DNA from: VXYK01 sp965221585
GTDB lineage: Bacteria; Actinomycetota; Acidimicrobiia; Acidimicrobiales; Aldehydirespiratoraceae
NCBI GenBank assembly: GCA_965221585.1
Contig: OZ244898.1
Span: 2,170,001 to 2,234,000, forward strand
Direction: 5' to 3'
Length of the DNA: 64,000 bases
Shown one piece after another: positions 52,631 to 61,859 of this stretch (position 1 is its first letter; each line of letters opens with the position of its first letter). A program made the translations under genes and the position numbers. Under the pieces are notes generated by a model. The model saw only the letters and a program-made list of their open reading frames with translations. It ran no database searches and had not been told where the DNA came from.

Positions 52631-53965
52631 TTGTCGGGTGAACGGACCCGAGGGAGCCTCCTGACTCAAACTCCAGATCGGGTTCGTCTAGGCCCGACAG
52701 GACTCGCAGCCCGGTTCGTCCGTTCGGAATTGGGGCGCGGATTCATCGCGTTCCGGCATCAGGCCTACCGCTGGGTCTTCGCCAGCTTCGTGATTCAGCA
52801 GATCGGCTTCTGGATGAGCCATCTCACCCTGCAGGGCCTTATCGAGGAGCGCAGCAACGGCGACACGTTGGCAATCACAGTTCTGTTCGCTGCTCTGTTC
52901 GCGCCTGCTCTGTTCGTGGGGCCGTTCGGTGGGGTGCTCGCTGATCGCGTCGAGCGCAAAACGGTCGTGACCCTGTCGTACTATGCCTCCGCTGCGTCTG
53001 CGGCTGGTCTGGCTCTGCTCACGGGGTTCAACGGCGCTCCCCCGCTGTGGGCAATCTACGCGCTGGCGTTCACTCTGGGCACGACGTTCTCTCTGCTTGG
53101 TCCCTCGGCAGGTGCGCTGGTAGTCAACTCGGTTTCGAGCAACGCGGTGCAAAGCGCCATCTCGATGCAGGCCGCGGTCCAGAATCTGACTCGCGTGGTG
53201 GGACCGATCATGGCGGTCGAGGTGATCGGTTCCGGCCGCTTCCATCTTGGTTTCACAGGTTTCGCGGTGGGCTCGGCGCTCGCCGGTCTGATGATCACCA
53301 GGGTTGTGGTGGACGCTCACGACGTGGCCGCGGACGGGTTGGGAGTGTTCGGACGCATCCGCGACGGTTTCCGCCATGCCCGTGAACGGAAACCGGCCCT
53401 ACTGGCTGTTGCCACGACCGCTATGGCTTCGGTCTTCGGGGTCAGCCACACGGCTCTGGTTCCCAGCTTCACTCGCGAGATCCTCGAACAGGAACCTGGG
53501 CAGTTCGCCAAGATCATCGCCGCAACCGGTTTCGGTGCCATCGTCGGCGCGCTCACCGTCGGTTACAGCAAAGTCGAGCCCAGCCTGCAGAGGGCGGCGA
53601 TATCGCTGTTGTTCTACGGCATCTGTCTCGTCGGCTTCACGGCTTCTGAACAGCTCGAGACGGCAATGGCATGGCAACTCGGGGTCGGGTTCTGCTATTT
53701 CTCGACCATGACGACCCTGCAGACCCTGCTACAGCAGGTGGTGTCGGATTCTGCGCGGGGACGTGTGATGTCGCTGTTCACCATCTCCTGGGCCGGCGTG
53801 GTCTGGATCGGCACGCTGTTGCTCGGCGCGGTCGCAGACTCCGATGGTCTCAACCTCGGCGTGCGGCCCACGCTGCTGGGAACCGCCGGCATCATCACCT
53901 GCTACGGGTTGGTGGTCACAGTGATCTCGAGAGGCATGCCGACGGGATCGCACTACCCCGACTAG
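52631..53965 (+). CDS. Major facilitator superfamily transporter (enterobactin-exporter-like fold)
   Basis: A polytopic protein of about 444 residues with twelve or so hydrophobic segments and the loop GVLADRVERKTVV between helices 2 and 3 (the MFS GxLaDrxgrr motif). Text such as FRHQAYRWVFASFVIQQIGFWM and TLQTLLQQVVSDSARGRVMSLFTISWAGV is typical of the MFS_3/EntS group. The assigned start is a TTG at 52631. No ATG or GTG lies in the first 60 codons before the first helix, and no clear ribosome site is seen, so the start is uncertain and may be leaderless. Substrate unknown. Confidence 0.88.
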   Translation: MSGERTRGSLLTQTPDRVRLGPTGLAARFVRSELGRGFIAFRHQAYRWVFASFVIQQIGFWMSHLTLQGLIEERSNGDTLAITVLFAALFAPALFVGPFGGVLADRVERKTVVTLSYYASAASAAGLALLTGFNGAPPLWAIYALAFTLGTTFSLLGPSAGALVVNSVSSNAVQSAISMQAAVQNLTRVVGPIMAVEVIGSGRFHLGFTGFAVGSALAGLMITRVVVDAHDVAADGLGVFGRIRDGFRHARERKPALLAVATTAMASVFGVSHTALVPSFTREILEQEPGQFAKIIAATGFGAIVGALTVGYSKVEPSLQRAAISLLFYGICLVGFTASEQLETAMAWQLGVGFCYFSTMTTLQTLLQQVVSDSARGRVMSLFTISWAGVVWIGTLLLGAVADSDGLNLGVRPTLLGTAGIITCYGLVVTVISRGMPTGSHYPD

Positions 53966-54006
53966 TCCGATTACCGCTCCCGCGGGGCCGCGCGTAGGGT
54001 ACGGCC

Positions 54007-55215
54007 ATGGAGCTCATCGATCCGCGTCCGCTCGACATCCTGGACGGTGACTTCTATGTCGACGACCCCTACCCGCGCTACGCCTGGCTTCGTGAGCATT
54101 CCCCACTGCACTGGGACGACATCAACGAACTCTGGGTGGTGACCCGCTACGACGACATCGTAGAGATCGAGAAGAACAAATCGCTCTTCATAAGTTCCGA
54201 CAAGATCAAGGGCGGCTCTCGGCCGAACATTCCAGGGGACAATTCGATCATCAACCTCGACGACCCGCTTCATCAGACTCGGAGGCTGCTGGTCGCGCGC
54301 CGATTCACTCCGCGTGCCGTGCGCAGTTGGGAAGACCACGTTGCAGATGTCGTTACAGAGTTGCTCGATGCCGCGCTTGCCAAGGGGCAAGCAGAGATTG
54401 TGGAGGAGCTCGCTGCACCCCTCCCTGCAAAGATGATCGGGCTGCTGTTGGGTTTCCCCGACGAGCTGTGGCCGCAATTGAAACACTGGTCGGAGACAAC
54501 TATCGCCATGGGTGGAGGCCCTCGTTACTCGAGCGAGGAGGGCGCGCAATCAGTGTTCGAGTTCGTCAACGCCGCCACGGAGCTCTACGAGGGACGCAAG
54601 GGCTGCCCAGCCGAAGATGTGATGTCGCACTGGATCTCGATCGAGCAGGACACCGATGGGCAGGTGGGCGGCGCGCCTTTCGGACTCGACCAGATCCTCT
54701 CGGATGGCCTGCTGATTCTGGACGGCGGGGCCGAGACGACCCGCACCGTGATCGCCCGGACAATGCTGGCTCTGGCTGACCACCCCGAGCAGTGGCAGGC
54801 ACTCCAAGAGGGCGCCGATATGACGGTCGCCACCGAGGAGTTCATCCGCTGGGTTACACCGATCCACAACATGTGCCGGGTGGCCGGCGAGGATGTCGAG
54901 ATGCACGGCCAGAGGATCAAAGGCGGGCAGCAGTTGGTGCTCGCCTACAGCTCGGCGAACCGCGACCAGGCTCAGTTCGACGACCCCGAGTCGTTCGATG
55001 TGACCCGTACTCCCAATCATCACGTCGCCTTCGGTTTCGGCACCCATTTCTGTCTGGGGGCATCGCTGGCCCGCCTGGAGATCCAGACCTTCTTCGAGCA
55101 GTTGGTCCAGCGAGTCTCGGAACTGCGGCGCATCCCCGAGCTGCCCCATGTCGAGATGCCCAACGCTTTCGTCTTCGGTCTCAAGGAGGCCCATATGGCG
55201 TTCACCTTGAAATAG
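54007..55215 (+). CDS. Cytochrome P450 (steroid/lipid-hydroxylase-like)
   Basis: A 402-residue class I bacterial P450. I-helix LILDGGAETTRTVIARTM carries the acid-Thr pair; helix K is EEFIRWVTP (ExxR); the heme loop is FGFGTHFCLGASLARLE with the Cys ligand. The text HNMCRVAGEDVEMHGQRIKGGQQLVLAYSSANRD resembles actinobacterial CYP142/CYP125-type steroid hydroxylases (inference). It needs ferredoxin and a reductase, which are not in the window. The last codons and stop are duplicated in the following intergenic DNA. Confidence 0.92.
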   Translation: MELIDPRPLDILDGDFYVDDPYPRYAWLREHSPLHWDDINELWVVTRYDDIVEIEKNKSLFISSDKIKGGSRPNIPGDNSIINLDDPLHQTRRLLVARRFTPRAVRSWEDHVADVVTELLDAALAKGQAEIVEELAAPLPAKMIGLLLGFPDELWPQLKHWSETTIAMGGGPRYSSEEGAQSVFEFVNAATELYEGRKGCPAEDVMSHWISIEQDTDGQVGGAPFGLDQILSDGLLILDGGAETTRTVIARTMLALADHPEQWQALQEGADMTVATEEFIRWVTPIHNMCRVAGEDVEMHGQRIKGGQQLVLAYSSANRDQAQFDDPESFDVTRTPNHHVAFGFGTHFCLGASLARLEIQTFFEQLVQRVSELRRIPELPHVEMPNAFVFGLKEAHMAFTLK

Positions 55216-55236
55216 ACACGGCACCTTGAAATAGAC
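55203..55236 (+). repeat. Direct repeat of the P450 gene tail
   Basis: CACCTTGAAATAGAC occurs at 55203-55217, where it includes the P450 stop codon, and again at 55222-55236. A degenerate third version (CTGAAGTAGAC) ends at 55260. The repeat lies just upstream of the next gene's start. Confidence 0.8.
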
Positions 55237-55267
55237 CCGAGTCGAGACTCTGAAGTAGACCGTAGCC

Positions 55268-56086
55268 ATGTCTGATCTCTTCAGTTACGCCAACAAACGT
55301 GTTGTCTTGACCGGTGGTACGACCGGGGTCGGAGCCGCCGCGGTGGAGCTTCTCGCCGAACTCGGCTGCACCGACCTGACGGTGCTCGACATCGCCGAAC
55401 CAACCGGTCCGGCCACCCGCTATATCCCCACCGACATGTCGGACCCGGCTTCTGTCGACGCGGCGATCGCCGACATCGGCGGAGGGGTGGACGTGTTGTT
55501 CAACAACGCCGGTGTGGCCGCAACCCACGCTGCCGACTTCGTGATCCGGGTCAACTATCTGGGCCTTCGCCGACTCACCGAGGGTCTGCTCCCTGCCATG
55601 AACAGCGGAGGGGCTGTGGTCAACACCGCCTCCATCGCAGGACAGGGCTGGCCCGAGAACCTGGCCAAGATCTCCGAATTGATCGCCATAGACGATTGGG
55701 ACGAAGCACTCGGGTGGATCGCCGACAACGACGAACTGGTCGGTGCCGACTCCTACTCCTTCTCCAAGCAGCTCGCACAGGTGTGGACCATGCACAGCTC
55801 GGCCCGCACCCGCAGAGACTTCGGGGTGCGCACCAATTCGGTGTGCCCGGGTCCCGTCGACACGCCGCTGATGGACGATTTCATCAAGACGATGACCGAG
55901 CAGGTGATCCAATGGACCATCGACCAGACCGGCGGCGCAATGCTCTCCGCCGCCGACATCGCCCGCACGCTGGTCATGCTGGGCAGCGACGCCTCAGTCG
56001 CCATGAACGGCCACAACACGATCGCCGACAACGGCTTCAGCGCCCTGATGACCACTGGACAGGTTGACTTCTCGGGCCTGGGGTAG
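55268..56086 (+). CDS. Short-chain dehydrogenase/reductase
   Basis: A 272-residue SDR of the 3-alpha-hydroxysteroid-dehydrogenase-like subgroup: TGGTTGVGAAAVELL, VLFNNAGVAATH and a long insert before the catalytic DSYSFSKQLAQVW (Tyr-x3-Lys). The insert of about 30 residues (ENLAKISELIAIDDWDEALGW) is typical of that subgroup, which also includes the gene at 61018. It follows a steroid-type P450 by 52 bp, so joint action on a sterol-like compound is plausible (inference). Confidence 0.9.
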   Translation: MSDLFSYANKRVVLTGGTTGVGAAAVELLAELGCTDLTVLDIAEPTGPATRYIPTDMSDPASVDAAIADIGGGVDVLFNNAGVAATHAADFVIRVNYLGLRRLTEGLLPAMNSGGAVVNTASIAGQGWPENLAKISELIAIDDWDEALGWIADNDELVGADSYSFSKQLAQVWTMHSSARTRRDFGVRTNSVCPGPVDTPLMDDFIKTMTEQVIQWTIDQTGGAMLSAADIARTLVMLGSDASVAMNGHNTIADNGFSALMTTGQVDFSGLG

Positions 56087-56127
56087 GCCGCTCTTCCTCG
56101 CCGCCGGCCACGTAGGGTTCTCCGTCA

Positions 56128-58572
56128 GTGACTGACACGGCCACCCTCATAGAGCTGACTCCCGACAAGACAGACGCTGAATCGCTGCTTGAAACCATCC
56201 TGGAATGGGCTAATGAGCGCGGCGTCGAACTCTATCCCCATCAAGAGGATGCCATCCTGTCGCTGCTGGCGGGGGACAACGTGGTCTTGGCCACTCCGAC
56301 GGGGTCGGGCAAGTCGTTGGTGGCAGTCGCCGGGGCTTTCGCGATGCTCGCCAACAACAAGCGAACCGTATACACCGCGCCGATCAAGGCCCTGGTGAGC
56401 GAGAAGTTCTTCGAACTGGTCGCTGAACTCGGCGCTGACAACGTGGGAATGGTGACCGGCGACGCGGCCGTCAACGCCGATGCGCCCGTTGTGGTCTGCA
56501 CCGCTGAGATTCTGGCCAACCGGGCCCTGCGTGAGGGGCCGGACCTGGATGTCGACCTGGTGGTGATGGACGAGTTCCACTACTACGGCGACCGCGACCG
56601 CGGCTGGGCATGGCAGGTGCCGCTGTTGGAACTGTCTCATCCGCGTTTCCTGTTGATGTCGGCCACGCTCGGCGACACGAGTGACCTGCGCGCCGATCTC
56701 CACACCCGCACTGGCCGCGACACGGTTCTGATCGATCAGGCCCCGAGGCCGGTGCCCCTTGACTTCGAATATCGCGAGACTCCGTTGCTGGAGACGCTCG
56801 CTGATCTCCTGAAAGCTCGCAAGACTCCCGTCTACATCGTTCATTTCACGCAACGTGAGGCGACCGGGCGTGCTCAGAGTCTCACCAGCCTCGACGTGCT
56901 CTCCAAAGAAGAGAAGGAGGCTGTGAACACTGCTATCGGCGGTTTCCGTTTTGACACCCCGATCGGCAAGGACGTGCTCCGTTTCGTGCGAGCCGGGATC
57001 GGAGTGCACCACGCCGGTCTGCTGCCCAAATACAGGCTGTTGGTTGAGAAACTGGCGCAGCAGGGCCTGCTCAAGCTGATATGCGGCACCGACACACTGG
57101 GGGTCGGCGTCAATGTGCCTATCCGCACCGTGCTGTTCACCCAACTCTGCAAGTACGACGGTCGCAAGGTCCGGGTGCTGTCGGTACGCGAGTTCAACCA
57201 GATCGCGGGTCGGGCCGGCCGTCGCGGCTTCGACACCGCTGGCAGCATCGTCGTGCAGGCCCCAGAACACGTGATCGAGAACAAACGGGCTGAGGCCAAG
57301 GCCCTCACAGATCCGAGGAAGAAGAAGAAACTGGTCAAGAAACGCCCTCCCGAGCGCGGCTATGCCCATTGGGACGGCGACACGCTCGCCCGCCTCAGCG
57401 GAGGCACGCCCGAGACGCTCCAGTCGAGTTTCTCGGTGAGCCACGCCATGCTGCTCAACGTGCTCGACCGTCCCGGCGACGGTTGCGCGGCGATGAAACG
57501 GCTGCTCACCGACAACCACGAACCTCGAAGCGCCCAACGTCGACACATTCGCAGGGCCATCGCGGTGTATCGATCACTTCTCCAAGCCCAGATCGTGGAG
57601 CTGGACCCGCTTCGCATCAACATCGATCTGCAAGACGACTTCCGCCTCAACCAGCCGCTGTCGCTGTTCGTGGTTGAGGCCGTGGAGGCGCTCGACGCTG
57701 AGGCACCGGACCACCATCTTCAGGTGCTCAGTCTGGTGGAGTCGATACTCGAGGATCCGATGGTTGTGCTGTTGGCTCAGAAGGACAAGCTAAAGGACGC
57801 GTTGGTGAGCGAGATGAAGGCGGCAGGCATCGAGTACGCCGAACGCATGGACCGCCTCGAGGAGGTCACCTGGCCCAAGCCCGAAGCCGAGTTCATTGAA
57901 CCTGCTTTCGCGATCTTCGCCCGCCACCATCCTTGGGTGGGGCGCGACAAGGTCAGCCCCAAGGGGGTCGTCCGCGAGATGCTCGAGTTCGCGGAGACCT
58001 TCAACCAGTTTGTGGCTCGCTACGGGATCAAACGGTCGGAGGGGCAGCTTCTGCGTTATCTGACCGACTGCTACAAGACGCTGATCCAGACTGTGCCCTC
58101 CACCGCCCTGACCGATGACCTTGCCGACGTGATCGAATGGCTCGGCGCGATGATCCGGAGGGTTGACTCGAGTCTCATCGATGAGTGGGAACGCCTGCGA
58201 AATCCCGAAGTGGCTGAGTCCGAACCGACACCGCCCGAGAGCTACGACATCACCTCCAACGAACGGGCCTTCGGCGTGCTGGTGCGCAACGAGCTGTTCC
58301 GGTCGGTCACGTCGCTTGCCACCCGTCGCCGGCTCAATCCCGAGATCGACGGGGTCGAGGAGTATTTCGACGCCCATGACGCCATCGAGATCGACGCCGA
58401 GGCTCGCAGCAGTCGTTGGGTGACCGTCGACCTGTCGCGTGGCCTGGCCACCCAGACGCTCTGCGACCCTGAGGGGTACATGGAGTGGGTGCTCGAAGCC
58501 GAGGTCGACCTGGAGGCTTCCAGGCGCGAGGACCGCGCGGTGGTAATTCCCGTCCGGGTCAGACAGCTCTGA
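56128..58572 (+). CDS. Ski2/Mtr4-like DEAD-box RNA helicase with DUF3516
   Basis: An 814-residue SF2 helicase starting at a GTG. Motif I is ATPTGSGKS, motif II is DEFH (DEFHYYGDRDRGWAWQ), motif III is SATLGD, and motif VI is QIAGRAGRRGFD. The C-terminal 450 residues match the DUF3516 extension of actinobacterial Ski2-type helicases. Presumed role in RNA unwinding or turnover, chromosomal rather than defence-related. It does not resemble the island helicase at 18422 beyond shared SF2 motifs. Its neighbours are SDR genes with no obvious link. Confidence 0.92.
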   Translation: MTDTATLIELTPDKTDAESLLETILEWANERGVELYPHQEDAILSLLAGDNVVLATPTGSGKSLVAVAGAFAMLANNKRTVYTAPIKALVSEKFFELVAELGADNVGMVTGDAAVNADAPVVVCTAEILANRALREGPDLDVDLVVMDEFHYYGDRDRGWAWQVPLLELSHPRFLLMSATLGDTSDLRADLHTRTGRDTVLIDQAPRPVPLDFEYRETPLLETLADLLKARKTPVYIVHFTQREATGRAQSLTSLDVLSKEEKEAVNTAIGGFRFDTPIGKDVLRFVRAGIGVHHAGLLPKYRLLVEKLAQQGLLKLICGTDTLGVGVNVPIRTVLFTQLCKYDGRKVRVLSVREFNQIAGRAGRRGFDTAGSIVVQAPEHVIENKRAEAKALTDPRKKKKLVKKRPPERGYAHWDGDTLARLSGGTPETLQSSFSVSHAMLLNVLDRPGDGCAAMKRLLTDNHEPRSAQRRHIRRAIAVYRSLLQAQIVELDPLRINIDLQDDFRLNQPLSLFVVEAVEALDAEAPDHHLQVLSLVESILEDPMVVLLAQKDKLKDALVSEMKAAGIEYAERMDRLEEVTWPKPEAEFIEPAFAIFARHHPWVGRDKVSPKGVVREMLEFAETFNQFVARYGIKRSEGQLLRYLTDCYKTLIQTVPSTALTDDLADVIEWLGAMIRRVDSSLIDEWERLRNPEVAESEPTPPESYDITSNERAFGVLVRNELFRSVTSLATRRRLNPEIDGVEEYFDAHDAIEIDAEARSSRWVTVDLSRGLATQTLCDPEGYMEWVLEAEVDLEASRREDRAVVIPVRVRQL

Positions 58573-58644
58573 CCCGTTCTGGCGGCGCCGGAACGCGAAC
58601 GGCGGATTCTGATTCGTCGCAGGGGGCCGCTAAGGTGCCGCCGC

Positions 58645-59484
58645 ATGGGATCAATCGAAGGATTCGCGACGCTCGTCACCGGTGGCGGAAGCGGTATCGG
58701 GGAGGCGTCCGCTGCGAGGCTGGCCGCTGACGGCGCGCACGTGACCATCTGCGGGCGCACGGAGCAGAAACTGCTTGATGCCGTCGACCGCATCGCTGCC
58801 GTTGCGGCGGAGGGAGTCACGGTTCAGCACATAGTCGCCGATGTCACCGAGGAGTCCGATGTGGAGGCGGCTGTGGCTGCCGCTGCAGCCATAACCGGGC
58901 GACTCGACGGGCTGTTCGCCTGTGCCGGCGGCTCAACCTGTATGGGTCCGCTGGTTCTGGCCGACGTGGAAGACATCCGTTCCACGATGGAGCTCAACTA
59001 CATCGGCACGTTCCTGTGTCTCAAAGCCGGAGGCGCGCAGATGGCTCGACAGGGAGGTGGCGGATCAATCGTCGGCTGCTCGTCGCACGCCGGCCAGGAC
59101 TCGATGCGCTGCCTTGGCGCCTACGGCGCTGCCAAAGCCGCTCTCGACCATCTGTGTCGAGTCAGTGCAGATGAGATGGGCCGCTTCGGGATAAGGATCA
59201 ACTCGATCCAGCCGGGCATTGTGGCAACCGAGTTGATGACGCCGATAACCAGCGGTGGCGCGTTGCTCGACAACTATCTGCCCGCGATTCCGTTGGGGCG
59301 CGTCGGCGAACCCCCTGAGATCGCCGATTTGGTGCGGTTCCTGATCGGACCTGAGTCGTCCTGGATCACCGGGCAAGCGTTCGCGGTCGACGGCGGGCAG
59401 AACCTGCGTCGAGGCGCCGACTACGGCACGCTCCTGCGGGAGTTCGGTCCCGACCCCCTCGACAGCCTCGAGCCCCAAGACTGA
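58645..59484 (+). CDS. Short-chain dehydrogenase/reductase
   Basis: A 279-residue classical SDR: TGGGSGIGEASAARL, LFACAGGSTCMGPL (variant of NNAG), LGAYGAAKAALDHL (Tyr-x3-Lys), and ITGQAFAVDGGQNLRRG near the C terminus. Oxidises or reduces an unknown alcohol or ketone with NAD(P). It follows the Ski2-like helicase by 72 bp and converges on a membrane-protein gene. Confidence 0.92.
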   Translation: MGSIEGFATLVTGGGSGIGEASAARLAADGAHVTICGRTEQKLLDAVDRIAAVAAEGVTVQHIVADVTEESDVEAAVAAAAAITGRLDGLFACAGGSTCMGPLVLADVEDIRSTMELNYIGTFLCLKAGGAQMARQGGGGSIVGCSSHAGQDSMRCLGAYGAAKAALDHLCRVSADEMGRFGIRINSIQPGIVATELMTPITSGGALLDNYLPAIPLGRVGEPPEIADLVRFLIGPESSWITGQAFAVDGGQNLRRGADYGTLLREFGPDPLDSLEPQD

Positions 59485-59501
59485 GACCAGCGGATCTGGA
59501 G

Positions 59502-60275
59502 CTATTCGCTCGGCGTCTTGGATTTGTCCGGGACGACAGACGATCTCTGCAGCAACTCGGTGAGCCCCGGATATCCGGGTATCGGCTTGAGCTTGTGGTC
59601 GATATAGATCAGGCCCGCGGTGATGGAGAGGAACCCCAGAGTGAAGTTCACGCCGAAACGGGTGAGCACGAAGATGTTCACCCCGGTGTTGTTGTAGAGG
59701 TAGATGTCCCAGATGGCGGTGAGTATCTCGAAGGCGACGATGAACCAGGTAGCCATCGCCATGGCGCTCGTGTAGCGCTTATCTTCGGCCATGCCGTCCG
59801 GCAGCCGCAGGAGCCGTTCGACGACCCAGGCCATGAAGGATCGGCCGCGCAGAATGGTGATGGCCAGTACCACGCCGACCAGGATCTTGGTTGCGAAGCC
59901 GATTCCGAAGTACACCGCCTCGGTGCTGATTCCGAAGTCGACGAGTTCACGTTCCGCGGCGATCGACACGGCGCTGCGCACGATCAGGTACGCGGTCACA
60001 GTCGGCAGCATCAGCCCGATGTTGAGCCCCCGACGCCGCCTGCTGACCGCGGCCTTGAACGACCACAGCGTCGCGGCCACAACGGCTGCTTCGATGCTTA
60101 CCAGGTTGTAGAACCCGAGAAACAACAGCACCGGCATCAGCTGGTCCAGGGTTCCACCTCCACCAAGCCGAACCTTGGGCGCTGTGTTATTGCCGGGCGC
60201 GGTGTCATCGCCGGGCGTAGCCGGAGCCGCGTCAGACGGGGCGTCGTGGTTGGTCACGGGGAGAGGGCCATCCAT
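59502..60275 (-). CDS. Integral membrane protein (VC0807/DUF3159-like)
   Basis: A 257-residue protein with five or six transmembrane segments (LMPVLLFLGFYNLVSIEAAVVAATLW, FGIGFATKILVGVVLAITIL, ATWFIVAFEILTAIWDIYLY, FGVNFTLGFLSITAGLIYI) and a disordered acidic N terminus containing DDTAPGNNTAP. The pattern SRRRRGLNIGLMLPTVTAYLIVRS resembles small VC0807/DUF3159 membrane proteins of unknown function. Its start overlaps the end of the upstream gene by 22 bp, so the two are cotranscribed. Confidence 0.75.
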   Translation of the reverse strand: MDGPLPVTNHDAPSDAAPATPGDDTAPGNNTAPKVRLGGGGTLDQLMPVLLFLGFYNLVSIEAAVVAATLWSFKAAVSRRRRGLNIGLMLPTVTAYLIVRSAVSIAAERELVDFGISTEAVYFGIGFATKILVGVVLAITILRGRSFMAWVVERLLRLPDGMAEDKRYTSAMAMATWFIVAFEILTAIWDIYLYNNTGVNIFVLTRFGVNFTLGFLSITAGLIYIDHKLKPIPGYPGLTELLQRSSVVPDKSKTPSE

Positions 60276-60979
60276 TGCGCTGCTACTTCGGGATCACCGA
60301 AGACCTGGAGCCCGTCGAGGGTCCGTCTGCCCCAGCCACACAGAAACAGTTCCTCGCCCGTGGCACGCACCGCGGCGTCTCCTTTGGCGTGCTCATGGGT
60401 TACGGAGATCGCTCCGTTGACCGCCCGCAGCATGAACTCTCCGTCGCCATCGGTCTGATGAAGATGCAACGAACCGGACGGCAGCTCTCGGACTCGCCTT
60501 GACAGCACCTCGGTGAAGAGCTCATCGACACCGTCTATGCCGTCGGCTGCAGGAACCGGCGTCGAAACCTGGACTGCCTGTTCGGCGTCCACACGATGGA
60601 TGGCCGTCTCGAGGTGAGCCCGCCTGATGAAGAACCCGACTGTCTGGTCGGCACCCCAAGTCCACAGCGGCGTCTGCGGGTCGGCTTCGCTCAGTACAGC
60701 CACAACCTGGGTCAACGCTTCCCGGGGCGACTGGTCGGGGAGGTCCTTCCAGGCGATTGGCGCTGCTGCGGTTTGCTCGACCTGCGCTGCGATCGCACTC
60801 CAGACGATGCCCACGTGGGAGAGAAGATCCTGGTTGGTCCACTCCGGGCAGGCCGGAACCCTGGCGCTGAGGTCGTCGGAGGCTACGTCTATCAGCCTCT
60901 GTCCGTCGTGGGCGAGGCGAGCGATCCGGTATGAGGGGTCCATCGGTGACACCGAGGCGGAAGATTGCGAAGAGTCCAT
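60254..60979 (-). CDS. Maleylpyruvate isomerase/DinB-fold (mycothiol-type) protein
   Basis: About 241 residues from MDSSQSS at 60979 (a second candidate is at 60943). The N-terminal MDMPI domain is evident in VPACPEWTNQDLLSHVGIVWSAIA, and HLETAIHRVDAEQA carries the His/Glu/Asp metal-type residues. The C-terminal domain is of the SCP2-like/MDMPI_C type. Such proteins are often mycothiol-dependent metalloenzymes in actinobacteria. Divergent from the SDR at 61018 with about 40 bp between, implying back-to-back, possibly leaderless, promoters. Confidence 0.85.
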   Translation of the reverse strand: MDSSQSSASVSPMDPSYRIARLAHDGQRLIDVASDDLSARVPACPEWTNQDLLSHVGIVWSAIAAQVEQTAAAPIAWKDLPDQSPREALTQVVAVLSEADPQTPLWTWGADQTVGFFIRRAHLETAIHRVDAEQAVQVSTPVPAADGIDGVDELFTEVLSRRVRELPSGSLHLHQTDGDGEFMLRAVNGAISVTHEHAKGDAAVRATGEELFLCGWGRRTLDGLQVFGDPEVAAQWMALSP

Positions 60980-61017
60980 TTGCTTAGTGTGGCGTGATTG
61001 AACGATCATCGTGCGCC

Positions 61018-61839
61018 GTGAGCACATACGCGATTAGCGGGTCCGCATCCGGCATGGGTGCGGCGACCCGCAAAAAACTGGAGAACGACGGCCATCGGGT
61101 GATCGGAATCGACCTGCGGGAGGCTGAAGTCATCGCTGACCTCTCCACCGCTGACGGCAGATCCAGCGCTGTCAGCGAGACGATCCAGCTATGCGATGGC
61201 GTCCTCGACGGTCTGGTGACAGCGGCCGGGGTCGGGCCACCGGTGCGGGGGGAGTTGGTCGCCCGAGTCAACTATTTCGGGTCCGTGGCATTGCTCGAGG
61301 GTCTGCGACCCGCTCTGGCACGGGCCGAGGAGGCTCAGGTGGTGCAGATCGGTTCCAATTCCACGACCACATCGCCGAACCTGCCCGCCGAACTCGTCGA
61401 GGCGTTCTTGAACGGTGATGAGGAGGAGTCGGTCCGTCTGGTGGGCCTCACACCCGAACCCTTCGACAGCGCGATCGCATACGGCGCTTCCAAGCTCGCC
61501 GTTTCACGCTGGTGTCGCCGCGCGGCTGTGGGCGAAGACTGGATCGGACAGGGGATCCGGCTCAACGTGGTGGCTCCGGGACCAGTGCAGACCCCGCTGT
61601 TTCAGGCGGGCAAAGATGACGACGACTACGGTCCGATGCTCGAAGGGTTCCCGGTGCCCGCCGGCGAGCCTGCCACGGCCGACCTGTTGGCCGATTGGAT
61701 CGTGTTTCTGCTCTCCCCAGCGGCCCTTTTTGCCTGCGGGTCGGTGATCTTCGTCGACGGTGGCACCGACGCCCTGCTCAGAGCCGATGCCTGGCCCGAG
61801 ACCTTCTCCATGGAGTTCGAAGAGTTTCAGTCCGGATGA
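61018..61839 (+). CDS. Short-chain dehydrogenase (3-alpha-hydroxysteroid-dehydrogenase-like)
   Basis: A 273-residue SDR from a GTG giving VSTYAISGSASGMGAATRKKL; an earlier in-frame GTG at 60994 adds eight residues of unlikely text. The Gly-rich loop is SGSASGMGAAT, the catalytic stretch is AIAYGASKLAVSRW, and a long insert (SPNLPAELVEAFLNGDEEES) precedes it, as in the gene at 55268. The C-terminal SVIFVDGGTDALLR is standard. Substrate possibly a steroid or similar ketone (inference). Confidence 0.88.
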   Translation: MSTYAISGSASGMGAATRKKLENDGHRVIGIDLREAEVIADLSTADGRSSAVSETIQLCDGVLDGLVTAAGVGPPVRGELVARVNYFGSVALLEGLRPALARAEEAQVVQIGSNSTTTSPNLPAELVEAFLNGDEEESVRLVGLTPEPFDSAIAYGASKLAVSRWCRRAAVGEDWIGQGIRLNVVAPGPVQTPLFQAGKDDDDYGPMLEGFPVPAGEPATADLLADWIVFLLSPAALFACGSVIFVDGGTDALLRADAWPETFSMEFEEFQSG

Positions 61840-61859
61840 CAGGGCTGCGGGAAGGGTCC

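Noticed and set aside
56125..57546. Long minus-strand open frame (473 codons)
   Set aside because: Antisense of the Ski2-like helicase; no recognisable domain.
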